NCBI RefSeq assembly: GCF_029633825.1
Contig: NZ_CP090640.1
Location: forward strand, 1,922,001-1,986,000
DNA from: Burkholderia contaminans
GTDB taxonomy: Bacteria; Pseudomonadota; Gammaproteobacteria; Burkholderiales; Burkholderiaceae
Reading direction: 5' to 3'
Length of the DNA: 64,000 nucleotides
Under the pieces are notes generated by a model that had not been told where the DNA came from, ran no database searches, and worked only from the letters and a program-made list of their open reading frames with translations. Below, one piece after another: positions 38,271 through 46,530 of the stretch. Position 1 is the first letter of the stretch. Each line of letters starts with the position of its first letter. The position numbers were made by a program, and so were the translations under genes.

Positions 38271-39245
38271 TCATGCGCGTGCCAGGTGCGTGTACAGCGC
38301 GTGCGCGATCGCGATGTCCTCGAGCCCGAGGCCGATCGAGCGGAAGAACGCGTGACGGGCATACGACGGCGCCGGGCAGGTGCCGGCGACGAGCGCGGGC
38401 AGGTCGCCGGCGATCCGCGCGGCGTCCCAGCCGTGCTCGGCCGCCGCGATCTGCATCTCGCCGGCGCTCGCGGGTGTCGTGTGCCGGTAGTCGCAGTACA
38501 CGTCCATGTCGGGCAGCCAGGCGGGCGGGATTTCGTGTGCGCGTGCGACGTTCGTGCTGATCGACGTGACGAGCGCGGGGCGCGTGAGCATCCCGTCGCC
38601 GAGCACGGGCGTGCCCGACGACGTGCACAGCATCACGACGTCCGCGTCGCGCACGCAGGCTTCGACGCTCGCCGCGGCGCGGGCGCGCGGATCGAGCTGC
38701 GCGAGCGCCGCCTGCTGCGCCGCGTCGCCGGCGAGCGAAGGCGCATACACGCGGATCGTCTCCCAGTCGCGCAAGCCCGCCGTGTGCCGCAGGTGCGCGA
38801 GGCCGACCGCGCCCGCGCCGACGATCGCGAGATGGCGCGCGTCGCGCGGCGCGAGGCAGTCGACCGCGAGCGCGGTCGTGCCGGCCGTGCGCTCGACGGT
38901 CAGCAGCCCCGCGTCGCACCACATCAGCGGCTGGCCCGTGCGCATCGACATGAGCGCGGTCCACGCGGTGACGATGGGTTTCCCGTCAGGCTTGCCGCCC
39001 GTCACGACATACGGCGACAGCTTCGCGCCGAATACCTGCGCGTCGGCGAGCGCGCCGAGATACGTGATGAAGTCGCCGGCCTGGTCGGGAAACAGCGTCA
39101 GCGTTTGCGGCGGCTGCACCGCGCGCGCCGCGGCGAGCGACGCGAACATGCTGCGCAGCGTACCGAGCACGTCGAGCGACGGCAGGGCCGCGCGCACCGC
39201 GGCTTCGTCGACGGTCAGCGGCAGGGTCGGGGCGGTTTGCGTCAT
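38271..39245 (-). CDS. Ornithine cyclodeaminase/mu-crystallin family protein, probable DauB-like dehydrogenase
   Basis: This 324-residue protein has the family fold: substrate part (TLTLFPDQAGDFITYLGA; GKPIVTAWTALMSMRTGQPL), Rossmann motif LAIVGAGAVGLAHLRH and DADVVMLCTSSGTPVLGD. Members include ornithine cyclodeaminase, alanine dehydrogenase and DauB, the NAD(P)H-dependent enzyme that turns 2-ketoarginine into L-arginine. Next to a DauR-like gene and a D-amino-acid dehydrogenase, the DauB reaction is the best hypothesis. ATG 39245 with GGAGA upstream is chosen over a longer frame whose extra residues look non-coding. It lies 131 bases upstream of the regulator gene on the same strand. Confidence 0.82.
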   Translation of the reverse strand: MTQTAPTLPLTVDEAAVRAALPSLDVLGTLRSMFASLAAARAVQPPQTLTLFPDQAGDFITYLGALADAQVFGAKLSPYVVTGGKPDGKPIVTAWTALMSMRTGQPLMWCDAGLLTVERTAGTTALAVDCLAPRDARHLAIVGAGAVGLAHLRHTAGLRDWETIRVYAPSLAGDAAQQAALAQLDPRARAAASVEACVRDADVVMLCTSSGTPVLGDGMLTRPALVTSISTNVARAHEIPPAWLPDMDVYCDYRHTTPASAGEMQIAAAEHGWDAARIAGDLPALVAGTCPAPSYARHAFFRSIGLGLEDIAIAHALYTHLARA

Positions 39246-39319
39246 GGGGACATCTCCGGTCGGGGCCGGACAGGGCCGTCTCGATCGACGGTGTCCGGCG
39301 GTGTTCGTGATGGACGAAA

Positions 39320-39334
39320 AGTCTAATATAGACA
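39320..39334. promoter_or_regulatory. Candidate operator 1 of the D-arginine-type cluster
   Basis: The sequence AGTCTA-ATA-TAGACA is an inverted repeat with a 3-base spacer (5 of 6 positions paired). It lies 75 bases before the DauB-like start and matches operator 2 in arms and spacing. Confidence 0.65.
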
Positions 39335-39474
39335 AACAAAATCGGGAGAATTTTTCTGTTCGAGACTTGGTGTCGTCGCGCGGTTCTAAAAAAACAGCGG
39401 TAAATCAAAGGCATTCAGAATGCCTGGCGAATTCCGGACGTCGCGTATCGGGGCACGATTCTCGTATCCCCTAT

Positions 39475-39489
39475 AGTCTATAGTAGACT
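39475..39489. promoter_or_regulatory. Candidate operator 2 of the D-arginine-type cluster
   Basis: The sequence AGTCTA-TAG-TAGACT is a perfect 6-bp inverted repeat with a 3-base spacer, followed four bases later by another AGTCTA half-site. It lies about 135 bases before the binding-protein start. The same palindrome on both flanks of the gap points to one regulator, presumably the DauR-like protein; this is inferred. Confidence 0.68.
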
Positions 39490-39624
39490 TTGAGTCTATA
39501 TTTCGCGTGCAGGACACGACACGTCGCAGCGTGGTGGCTGCCTGCTTCGAATGCCGATCCGGCGCCCGGCCCGGGCCGTCGTGTACCGATCTTCATCGCC
39601 TCAATCCAGAACGGAAGGACCGTC

Positions 39625-40404
39625 ATGAACTGGAAGCTCTCCCTTTGCGCCGCTGCGGCGCTTGCCTGCGCGGCCGTCACGGCCCATGCGGAACAGACCA
39701 CGTTGCGCTTCGGGATCGAAGCCGCGTATCCGCCGTTCGAGAGCAAGACGCCGGCCGGCCAGCTGCAGGGTTTCGACGTCGACATCGGCAACGCGGTGTG
39801 CGCGAAGCTGAACATGAAATGCGTGTGGGTCGAGAATGCGTTCGACGGCTTGATCCCGGCGCTGCAGGCGCGCAAGTTCGACGCGATCAACTCGGCGATG
39901 AACATCACGTCGAAGCGCCGGCAGAGCATCGACTTCACGCCGGCGATCTACGTGGTGCCGATCGTGATGATCGCCAGGCACGGCTCGTCGCTGCGGCCTG
40001 ACGTCGCGAGCCTGCGCGGCAAGCACGTCGGCGTGCTGCAGGGCTCGTCGCAGGAGGATTTCCTGAAGGCGCACTGGGCCACGGCGGGTGTGGCCGTCGT
40101 GTCGTACCAGGATCAGGACCAGATCTATGCGGATCTCGTCGCGGGTCGTCTCGACGCGGCCGTGCAGGAAGCGCAGACCGCGCAGGACGGTTTCCTCGAC
40201 AAGCCGGCCGGCCGCGACTACCAGATCGTCGGCGAGCCGCTGAAGGATCCGGCGACGCTCGGCGAAGGCACGGGCTTTGGAATGCGCAAGAGCGACAAGG
40301 CGCTGCAGGCGAAGATCGTCGGCGCGCTCGACGCGCTGAAGAAGGACGGCACGCTCAGCGCGCTGTCGCAGAAGTACTTCAAGCGCGACATCGTCGCGAA
40401 GTGA
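39625..40404 (+). CDS. ABC transporter substrate-binding protein for basic amino acids (ArgT/HisJ type)
   Basis: This 259-residue periplasmic protein has a signal peptide ending AHA at about residue 22. The SBP_bac_3 fold shows in LRFGIEAAYPPFESKTPAG, GFDVDIGNAVCAKL, DAINSAMNITSKRRQSIDF and VGVLQGSSQEDFL, closest in style to lysine/arginine/ornithine receptors. No permease or ATPase gene is adjacent, so it must use components encoded elsewhere. P. aeruginosa also has a binding-protein gene next to dauBAR. The start has a GGAAGG site nine bases upstream. Confidence 0.9.
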   Translation: MNWKLSLCAAAALACAAVTAHAEQTTLRFGIEAAYPPFESKTPAGQLQGFDVDIGNAVCAKLNMKCVWVENAFDGLIPALQARKFDAINSAMNITSKRRQSIDFTPAIYVVPIVMIARHGSSLRPDVASLRGKHVGVLQGSSQEDFLKAHWATAGVAVVSYQDQDQIYADLVAGRLDAAVQEAQTAQDGFLDKPAGRDYQIVGEPLKDPATLGEGTGFGMRKSDKALQAKIVGALDALKKDGTLSALSQKYFKRDIVAK

Positions 40405-40471
40405 GCACCGGCGCGCGCCGGCCGCCGCGCCGGCGCGTGCCGCATCGAATCTCGACGCAGTACGGGGAATC

Positions 40472-41716
40472 ATGGACTTCGACGTCATCGTTCTGGGGGC
40501 CGGCATCGTCGGCGTGTCGTCGGCGCTGCATCTGCAGGATCGCGGGCTGCGCGTCGCGCTCGTCGACCGGCGCGCGCCTGGCGAGGAAACGAGCCACGGC
40601 AATGCGGGGCTGATCGAGCGCTCGTCGGTCGTGCCGTACGCGTTTCCGCGCCGGCTCGGCACGCTGCTGCGCTATGCGCGCAACCGCTCGGTCGATCTCT
40701 ACTGGGACTACCGCGCGCTGCCCGCGTATGCGGGCTGGCTCGCGCGCTTCTGGCGCGAATCGTCGCCGCAGCGGCTCGCGGCCGCTGCGCGCGACCTGTT
40801 GCCGCTCGTCGCCGCGAGCGTCGCCGAGCACGACGCGCTGCTCGCACGCACCGATGCCCAGCCGCTCGTGCACGACGGCGGGTGGATCGAGGCGTTCCGT
40901 TCGCCCGCGCTGTTCGATGCGGAAACGCGCGCGCAGCAGCGCGTGGCCGACGCGCACGGGCTGCGGATGACCGTGCTCGACGCGGGTGCGTTGCGGGCGC
41001 GCGAGCCCGGTATCGGCGACGCGTTCTGCGGCGCATTCCACTGGCAGGACCCGAAGACCGTGTCGAGCCCGGGCGGGTTGACCAAGGCCTACGCGCGGCT
41101 GTTCGAGCGCGCCGGCGGCACGTTCGCGCTCGGCGATGCCAGGACGCTCGTGCAGGTCGATGACGGCTGGCAGGTCGGTACCGAGCACGGGCCGATCTCG
41201 GCGCGCTCGGCCGTGGTGGCGCTCGGGCCGTGGTCCGATCACGTCTTCGAGCCGCTTGGCTACCGGATTCCGCTGCGCGCGAAGCGCGGCTACCACATGC
41301 ACTACCGGCCCACGCGCGCGCCGTTGAACGTGCCTGTGTGCGATACCGAGGCAGGTTTCGTCGTCGCGCCGATGGAAGGCGGCCGCCTGCGGCTCACGAC
41401 CGGCGTCGAGATCGCGCTGCGCGGCGCACCGCCGACCGGCGTGCAGCTCGCGCGCGCCGAGCCGCTGGCGCGCGATGCATTCGGCATCGGCGAGCGGCTC
41501 GATCCCGAACCGTGGCTCGGGATGCGGCCGTGCACGCCCGACATGCGCCCGGTGATCGGGCCCGCGCCGCGCCATCGCCACCTGTGGTTCGCGTTCGGCC
41601 ATTGTCACCACGGGCTCACGCTCGGCCCCGCAACCGGACGCCTGCTCGCCGAAATGATGACGGGCGCGCCGACCTATATCGATCCCCATCCGTACCGGCC
41701 CGCGCGCTTCGGCTGA
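40472..41716 (+). CDS. FAD-dependent D-amino-acid dehydrogenase (DadA/DauA-like)
   Basis: This 414-residue protein of the DAO family has FAD-binding VIVLGAGIVGVSSALHL at residues 4-20, an ETSHGNAGLI loop and the C-terminal GMRPCTPDMRPVIGPAP and FAFGHCHHGLTLGPATG blocks. DadA-type enzymes oxidise D-amino acids to keto acids, and DauA does this for D-arginine, giving 2-ketoarginine that DauB re-aminates to L-arginine. The gene follows the basic-amino-acid receptor by 67 bases. Length is closer to DadA than to DauA (about 375), so substrate range needs testing. Confidence 0.87.
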   Translation: MDFDVIVLGAGIVGVSSALHLQDRGLRVALVDRRAPGEETSHGNAGLIERSSVVPYAFPRRLGTLLRYARNRSVDLYWDYRALPAYAGWLARFWRESSPQRLAAAARDLLPLVAASVAEHDALLARTDAQPLVHDGGWIEAFRSPALFDAETRAQQRVADAHGLRMTVLDAGALRAREPGIGDAFCGAFHWQDPKTVSSPGGLTKAYARLFERAGGTFALGDARTLVQVDDGWQVGTEHGPISARSAVVALGPWSDHVFEPLGYRIPLRAKRGYHMHYRPTRAPLNVPVCDTEAGFVVAPMEGGRLRLTTGVEIALRGAPPTGVQLARAEPLARDAFGIGERLDPEPWLGMRPCTPDMRPVIGPAPRHRHLWFAFGHCHHGLTLGPATGRLLAEMMTGAPTYIDPHPYRPARFG

Positions 41717-42200
41717 TCCGGCGGTGCGCGCTGCGTCGCGCGCGCCGGCCTTCACAATGTTTCATTCTGCTATCCGAATTATCGGAAATCGCGCAATCGG
41801 AAATGATCTGCGTAATCGCCGAGAAAGATAATCGCGAAATAAAGAAAATCGGCAAATCGGCGATTGAGCAATGCATTTTCATATTGCTGAAATACGTAAT
41901 AGGCGGTCGCTCGTGACGGTGTGGTGCGCCGTTGCAGCGGATGTTCCGGTGTTACGCGGAATGTACCGGAACACGTTACCGCGGGGCTCGCAAACGTTAC
42001 GTTACATCCGTGTTCCAGCGGCCTTTTTCGTCAGATGATTGCGGCGTGAATGCCGTGAATTTCGTCTGAAATCGATTAAAAAAGCGTTATTGCCGGTCAT
42101 TAGACAGACGAATCAATCCTGTTTTTCGAATTGGCACACTTCGTGCAATCGGTCCCCATGCTTTATCAACGTTGTGCCAACCGAGATGGGGAAAATAAAG
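41717..42200. other. AT-rich gap upstream of the repeat-protein gene
   Basis: These 484 bases are much lower in GC than the flanking genes, with repeated AATCGG/CGATT words (41760-41870) and several GTTAC words (41950-42005). No gene is supportable. It is expected to contain the promoter and leader of the gene at 42201. Confidence 0.55.
41942..42016. promoter_or_regulatory. Interlocking inverted repeats upstream of the repeat-protein gene
   Basis: TGTTCCGGT (41942-41950) is the exact inverse of ACCGGAACA (41965-41973). The overlapping GGAACACG (41968-41975) is the inverse of CGTGTTCC (42009-42016). The middle arm can pair with either side, so two hairpins would exclude each other if transcribed, or the arms may be protein-binding half-sites. 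GTTAC is repeated at least four times within the same span. Confidence 0.45.
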
Positions 42201-45200
42201 ATGGGACACAATCTGAAATTGACGGGTGTAGCGCTGTCGGTCGCGACGGTGTTCGGGGTACTGGCTTCGGGTTCCGCGATGGCGGGGGCCCTTGATGCGC
42301 TGCCGATTCCGCAAGTGATCGTCAACCCGCCGACGAACAGCGTGTCGGTCGGGTTGGTCGCGACGGGTACGTCGCCGCTGGGCTCGGTCACCGTGGCGGC
42401 AGGCGGGGCGGGCGCGATCCAGACGTCGCTGGGCGATCCCGGCCAAGTACTGTCGGGCGCCGTGGGGGCGGTGACCGGCGCACTCGGCGGTGGCGGCGGC
42501 ACGGTGCAGCCGCTCGCGCCGGTCCAGGGTGTGCTGAATCAGGTGACGGGTGCGTTGGGCGGCGGCAACCCGGCGGGTGCGTTGACCGGTGCGCTGAATA
42601 CGGCGACGGGGACGCTGAGCAATGCGGTTGGCACGGTGACGGGTGCACTGGGCGGTATCGGCGGTGGCTCGAACCCGCTGGCGCCGGTGCAAGGCGTCGT
42701 CAATCAAGTAACGGGTGCGCTCGGTGGCGGCAATCCGGCTGGTGCACTGACTGGCGCGCTCGGCACGGTCACGGGTGCGCTGGGTGGCATCGGCGGTGGC
42801 TCGGATCCGCTGGCGCCGGTGCAAGGTGTGGTCAATCAAGTAACGGGTGCGCTCGGTGGCGGCAATCCGGCCGGCGCGTTGACCGGTGCCCTCGGCACGG
42901 TAACGGGCGCGCTGGGCGGTATCGGCGGCGGTTCAAACCCGCTGGCGCCGGTTCAAGGCGTCGTGAACCAGGTAACGGGTGCGCTCGGTAGCGGCAACCC
43001 GGCTGGTGCATTGACTGGTGCGCTCGGTACGGTGACGGGCGCACTGGGTGGCATCGGCGGTGGTTCAAACCCGCTGGCGCCGGTGCAAGGCGTGGTCAAT
43101 CAAGTAACGGGTGCGCTCGGTAGCGGCAACCCGGCTGGCGCACTGACTGGCGCGCTCGGCACGGTGACGGGCGCGTTGGGTGGCATCGGCGGTGGTTCGG
43201 ATCCGCTGGCGCCGGTGCAAGGTGTGGTCAATCAAGTGACGGGGGCGCTCGGTGGCGGCAACCCGGCCGGCGCACTGACCGGTGCACTCGGCACGGTGAC
43301 GGGCGCGTTGGGTGGTATTGGTGGCGGCTCGAGCCCGCTGGCGCCGGTTCAAGGCGTCGTGAATCAAGTAACGGGTGCGCTGAGCGGAGGCAATCCGGCA
43401 GGTGCCCTGACCGGTGCGCTGAACACCGCGACCGGGGCACTGAGCAGCGCGCTCGGTACGGCGACGGGCGCACTGGGCGGCATCGGCGGTGGCTCGAATC
43501 CGCTGGCGCCGGTTCAAGGCGTCGTGAACCAGGTCACGGGCGCACTCGGTAGCGGCAATCCGGCTGGCGCACTGACTGGCGCACTCGGCACGGTGACGGG
43601 CGCATTGGGCGGTATCGGCGGCGGCTCGAACCCGCTGGCACCGGTTCAAGGCGTCGTGAATCAAGTAACGGGTGCGCTCGGCAGCGGCAATCCGGCGGGT
43701 GCACTGACCGGTGCCCTCGGCACGGTCACGGGTGCATTGGGAGGCATCGGCGGCGGCTCGGACCCGCTGGCTCCGGTTCAAGGCGTCGTCAATCAAGTGA
43801 CGGGCGCATTGGGCGGCATCGGCGGTGGCTCGAATCCGCTGGCGCCGGTTCAAGGCGTTGTGAACCAAGTCACGGGCGCGCTCGGCAGCGGCAATCCGGC
43901 AGGTGCACTGACCGGCGCCCTCGGCACGGTGACGGGTGCACTGGGCGGTATCGGCGGTGGCTCGAACCCGCTGGCGCCGGTGCAAGGCGTCGTGAACCAG
44001 GTCACGGGCGCGCTCGGCAGCGGCAATCCGGCAGGTGCACTGACCGGCGCCCTCGGCACGGTGACGGGTGCACTGGGCGGTATCGGCGGCGGCTCGAACC
44101 CGCTGGCACCGGTGCAAGGCGTCGTGAACCAGGTCACGGGCGCACTCGGTAGCGGCAACCCGGCAGGCGCACTGACCGGCGCGCTCGGCACGGTGACGGG
44201 TGCATTGGGCGGCATCGGCGGCGGCTCGAACCCGCTGGCGCCGATCCAGAGCGTCGTCGACCAGGTCACGGGTACGCTCGGCAGCGGCAATCCGGCCGGC
44301 GCACTGAGCAACGCGGTCAACACGATCACGGGCACGCTCGGCAACGTCGGCGGCGCGGGAAGCCCGCTGGCTCCGGTGCAGGGCGTCGTCACGCAGCTCG
44401 CCGGTACGCTCGGCGGCGCGGGAAGCCCGCTGGCGCCGGTGCAAGGCGTCGTGAACCAGGTCGTCGGCACGCTGTCCGGCGCCGGTGGCGGTAGCCCGAT
44501 CACGCCGATCACGAACCTCGTCAACGGCCTGCAGAATGCGCTGCCGACGGGCGGCAACGCAGCCGGCGCGCTGACCGGCGCACTGGGCTCGGTGACGGGC
44601 GCACTCGGCAACCTCGGTGGCTCGAACCCGCTGGCACCGGTGCAGGGCGTCGTGAACCAGGTCGTCGGCACGCTCGGCAGCAGCAACGCGGTCGGCACGG
44701 CCACGAACGCACTGGGTAACGCGGTCGGCTCCGTCGTGGGCGCACTCGGCAACCTCGGCGGCTCGAGTCCGCTGGCCCCGGTACAGGGCGTCGTGAACCA
44801 GGTGGTCGGCACGCTCGGCAACCTCGGCGGCTCGAACCCGCTGGCGCCGGTGCAAGGCGTCGTGAACCAGGTCGTCGGCACGCTGTCGGGCGCGGCGGGC
44901 AGCAACCCGATCGCCCCGATCACGAACCTCGTGAGCGGTCTGACGGGCGGCAGCAACCCGGCCGGCGCACTGACCGGTGCGCTCGGTTCGGTGACGGGCG
45001 CACTCGCGAACGGTCCGGTAGCCCTCGGGCAGGCGGCCGGCGCGCTGTCGGGCGCGGCCGGTTCGACGGCGGCAGCGGGCGGCAGCCTGCTCGGCTCGGG
45101 TGCGAACGCGGCCGGCGGCACGGCGGGCGCAGTCGGCTCGCTGCTGACGACGGGCGCCAACGCGACGGCGACGGTCGTCAACGCGGTCGGCACGACGGTG

Positions 45201-45326
45201 GGCACGGCGCTCGGCTCCGCGCCGGGCCTGTCGGTCACGCCGCATTCGGGCAACAGCGCGCCGGGCAACCCGCTCGCGCCGGTGTCGTCGCTGCTCCAGT
45301 CGCTCACGGGCGCACTGCCGAAGTAA
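42201..45326 (+). CDS. Large secreted Gly/Ala-rich tandem-repeat protein of unknown function
   Basis: This 1041-residue protein begins with a Sec signal peptide (LSVATVFGVLASGSAMA, cleavage near residue 28). A unique N-region of about 75 residues follows, then 13 tandem copies of a 44-residue unit opening [N/D/S/Q]PLAPVQGVVNQVTGAL and closing GTVTGALGGIGGGS. Two copies carry an 11-residue insert and one is cut to 24 residues. More diverged copies and an Ala/Gly/Thr-rich C-domain ending SLLQSLTGALPK complete it. There are no cysteines or recognisable enzymatic domains, and no LPXTG, autotransporter barrel or collagen Gly-X-Y pattern. ATG 42201 gives a normal signal peptide; ATG 42186 is also possible. 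It stands alone, with a strong terminator. A surface, matrix or adhesion role is a guess. Confidence 0.85.
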   Translation: MGHNLKLTGVALSVATVFGVLASGSAMAGALDALPIPQVIVNPPTNSVSVGLVATGTSPLGSVTVAAGGAGAIQTSLGDPGQVLSGAVGAVTGALGGGGGTVQPLAPVQGVLNQVTGALGGGNPAGALTGALNTATGTLSNAVGTVTGALGGIGGGSNPLAPVQGVVNQVTGALGGGNPAGALTGALGTVTGALGGIGGGSDPLAPVQGVVNQVTGALGGGNPAGALTGALGTVTGALGGIGGGSNPLAPVQGVVNQVTGALGSGNPAGALTGALGTVTGALGGIGGGSNPLAPVQGVVNQVTGALGSGNPAGALTGALGTVTGALGGIGGGSDPLAPVQGVVNQVTGALGGGNPAGALTGALGTVTGALGGIGGGSSPLAPVQGVVNQVTGALSGGNPAGALTGALNTATGALSSALGTATGALGGIGGGSNPLAPVQGVVNQVTGALGSGNPAGALTGALGTVTGALGGIGGGSNPLAPVQGVVNQVTGALGSGNPAGALTGALGTVTGALGGIGGGSDPLAPVQGVVNQVTGALGGIGGGSNPLAPVQGVVNQVTGALGSGNPAGALTGALGTVTGALGGIGGGSNPLAPVQGVVNQVTGALGSGNPAGALTGALGTVTGALGGIGGGSNPLAPVQGVVNQVTGALGSGNPAGALTGALGTVTGALGGIGGGSNPLAPIQSVVDQVTGTLGSGNPAGALSNAVNTITGTLGNVGGAGSPLAPVQGVVTQLAGTLGGAGSPLAPVQGVVNQVVGTLSGAGGGSPITPITNLVNGLQNALPTGGNAAGALTGALGSVTGALGNLGGSNPLAPVQGVVNQVVGTLGSSNAVGTATNALGNAVGSVVGALGNLGGSSPLAPVQGVVNQVVGTLGNLGGSNPLAPVQGVVNQVVGTLSGAAGSNPIAPITNLVSGLTGGSNPAGALTGALGSVTGALANGPVALGQAAGALSGAAGSTAAAGGSLLGSGANAAGGTAGAVGSLLTTGANATATVVNAVGTTVGTALGSAPGLSVTPHSGNSAPGNPLAPVSSLLQSLTGALPK
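42509..44260 (+). repeat. Tandem 132-bp coding repeats (13 copies)
   Basis: The basic period is 132 bases (44 codons). Copies start near each 'CCGCTGGC(G/A)CCGGT' word, for example at about 42676, 42808, 42940 and 43072. Many copies are identical in protein but differ at third codon positions. A third-position-only pattern argues against very recent slippage and for selection on the protein. Copies with 11-residue inserts are the first and the seventh, and the tenth is shortened. Confidence 0.88.
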
Positions 45327-45380
45327 CCGGCGCGCACGCACGGCGGAGCCGGATCGGCCGCCGTGCGCAACGGGCCGCAC

Positions 45381-45419
45381 AACGCGGCATGACAGCAATG
45401 TCATGCCGCGTTGTCTTTT
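45381..45419 (+). terminator. Terminator of the repeat-protein gene
   Basis: AACGCGGCATGACA (45381-45394) and TGTCATGCCGCGTT (45399-45412) form a perfect 14-bp stem with loop GCAA, followed by GTCTTTT. Confidence 0.9.
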
Positions 45420-45620
45420 GGTGCCCCTTTTTTCTTTCGCCGCACGAATGGTTGCCGCCGCCGAAGACGACGCTCGCCGGCCGGCGTGGAATAACCGGTC
45501 GCCTCCATCCGTTTACATACCGAATCCCGGCAACGCCGGCCGGCGGGATAATGGTCGTGACGAAGCCGATCGTCCCGGCCGGTGCCGCCGTATCGCGATG
45601 CCGTGTCAAGGAGAAAGGGC

Positions 45621-45980
45621 ATGAACCGGATACTCGTCGTCGCCGCGCTGACGGCGGCAGTCGTGCGACCGGCCGCCGCGGAACCGCCGCGAGCCGGCGA
45701 CGGAAAGCTGGTCGACGAAGATCACATGACGCTGTACGTGTTCGATCGCGATGCGCCCGGCAAGAGCGCATGCGACCGCGCATGCGCGACGAACTGGCCG
45801 CCTGCGCTGGCCGACGCGTACGACAAGGCAACCGGCGCGCTGAGTGTCGTCGCGCGCGACGACGGCAGCAAGCAATGGGCATACCGCGGGCGCCCGCTGT
45901 ATCGCTGGAAGCTCGATCACAAGCCCGGTGACGCGGGCGGCGATGGGGTCGGCGGCATGTGGCACGTCGCGCGTCCGTGA
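45621..45980 (+). CDS. Lipoprotein_15 (COG4315) family small exported protein
   Basis: This 119-residue protein has an N-terminal signal peptide (VVAALTAAVVRPAAA) and the repeat-type motif of the COG4315 family: MTLYVFDRDAPGKSACDRACATNWPP with paired cysteines, then GSKQWAYRGRPLYRWKLDHKPGDAGGDGVGGMWHVA. The function of the family is unknown. It has an excellent ribosome site (AAGGAGAAAGGGC). It precedes the ECF sigma gene by 34 bases on the same strand, so it is probably the first gene of that operon and possibly a product needed under the same stress. Confidence 0.87.
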   Translation: MNRILVVAALTAAVVRPAAAEPPRAGDGKLVDEDHMTLYVFDRDAPGKSACDRACATNWPPALADAYDKATGALSVVARDDGSKQWAYRGRPLYRWKLDHKPGDAGGDGVGGMWHVARP

Positions 45981-46014
45981 CGACGGGCGGTGGGGCGGTG
46001 CGCGAGGCATCCTG

Positions 46015-46530
46015 ATGAGCTACGAATCGGACCTGCTGGTGTGGTTGCCGCATCTCACGCGTTATGCGCGCGCGCTGACGGGTGACCGGGCCTGGGCAGA
46101 CGATCTCGTGCAGGACACGCTCGAGCGAGCGCTGAACCGCCCGCCGCGCGACGGCGGCAACCTGCGCGCATGGCTGCTGACGCTGCTGCGGCACCGCTTC
46201 ATCGACCAGTTGCGCGCACGGCACGAGATCGCGGTCGACGACGCGACGGCGCCGTGGCAGACGATGGCCGCACCGGCCGGCGAAATCGGCGGGCTGGTGC
46301 TGCGCGACGTGCAGCGCGCGCTGTACCGGCTGCCGGTCGAACAGCGCGAGGTGCTGCTGCTGGTCGCGCTCGAGGAATTGAGCTATCGCGATGCCGCGGA
46401 AGTGCTCGGCGTCCCGGTGGGGACGGTGATGTCGCGGCTCGCACGGGCGCGCGGCCAGATGCGTGCGCTGTTGTCCGACGAGCCGCCGGCGCACGGCACG
46501 GCTGCATTACGGGTGATCGGGAAGACATGA
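46015..46530 (+). CDS. ECF-type RNA polymerase sigma factor
   Basis: This 171-residue protein has region 2 (LPHLTRYARALTGDRAWADD, LVQDTLERAL, NLRAWLLTLLRHRFIDQLRA) and region 4 (LPVEQREVLLLVALEELSYR, DAAEVLGVPVGTVMSRLARA). There is no sensor extension. The gene overlaps the anti-sigma gene (ATGATG overlapping its TGA), a standard arrangement in which the membrane anti-sigma factor holds the sigma until a signal releases it. ATG 46015 (MSYESDLL) is chosen because upstream codons overlap the previous gene out of frame. Confidence 0.93.
   Translation: MSYESDLLVWLPHLTRYARALTGDRAWADDLVQDTLERALNRPPRDGGNLRAWLLTLLRHRFIDQLRARHEIAVDDATAPWQTMAAPAGEIGGLVLRDVQRALYRLPVEQREVLLLVALEELSYRDAAEVLGVPVGTVMSRLARARGQMRALLSDEPPAHGTAALRVIGKT

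Larger units (their letters stand above)
39246..39624. other. Divergent promoter region of the D-arginine-type cluster
   Basis: This 379-base, AT-rich gap separates the leftward DauB-like gene from the rightward binding-protein gene. It contains two matching 15-base palindromes (listed separately), an extra half-site AGTCTA at 39493-39498 and a GGAAGG ribosome site for the rightward gene. Confidence 0.7.

Noticed and set aside
42509..44260. Regular repeats that might be a CRISPR array
   Set aside because: The 132-base units are contiguous, protein-coding and have no unique spacers or cas genes.
43065..45404. Long minus-strand frames (779 and 510 codons) across the repeat gene
   Set aside because: The repeat period is a multiple of three, so antisense frames also stay open; the plus frame has the signal peptide, ribosome site and terminator.
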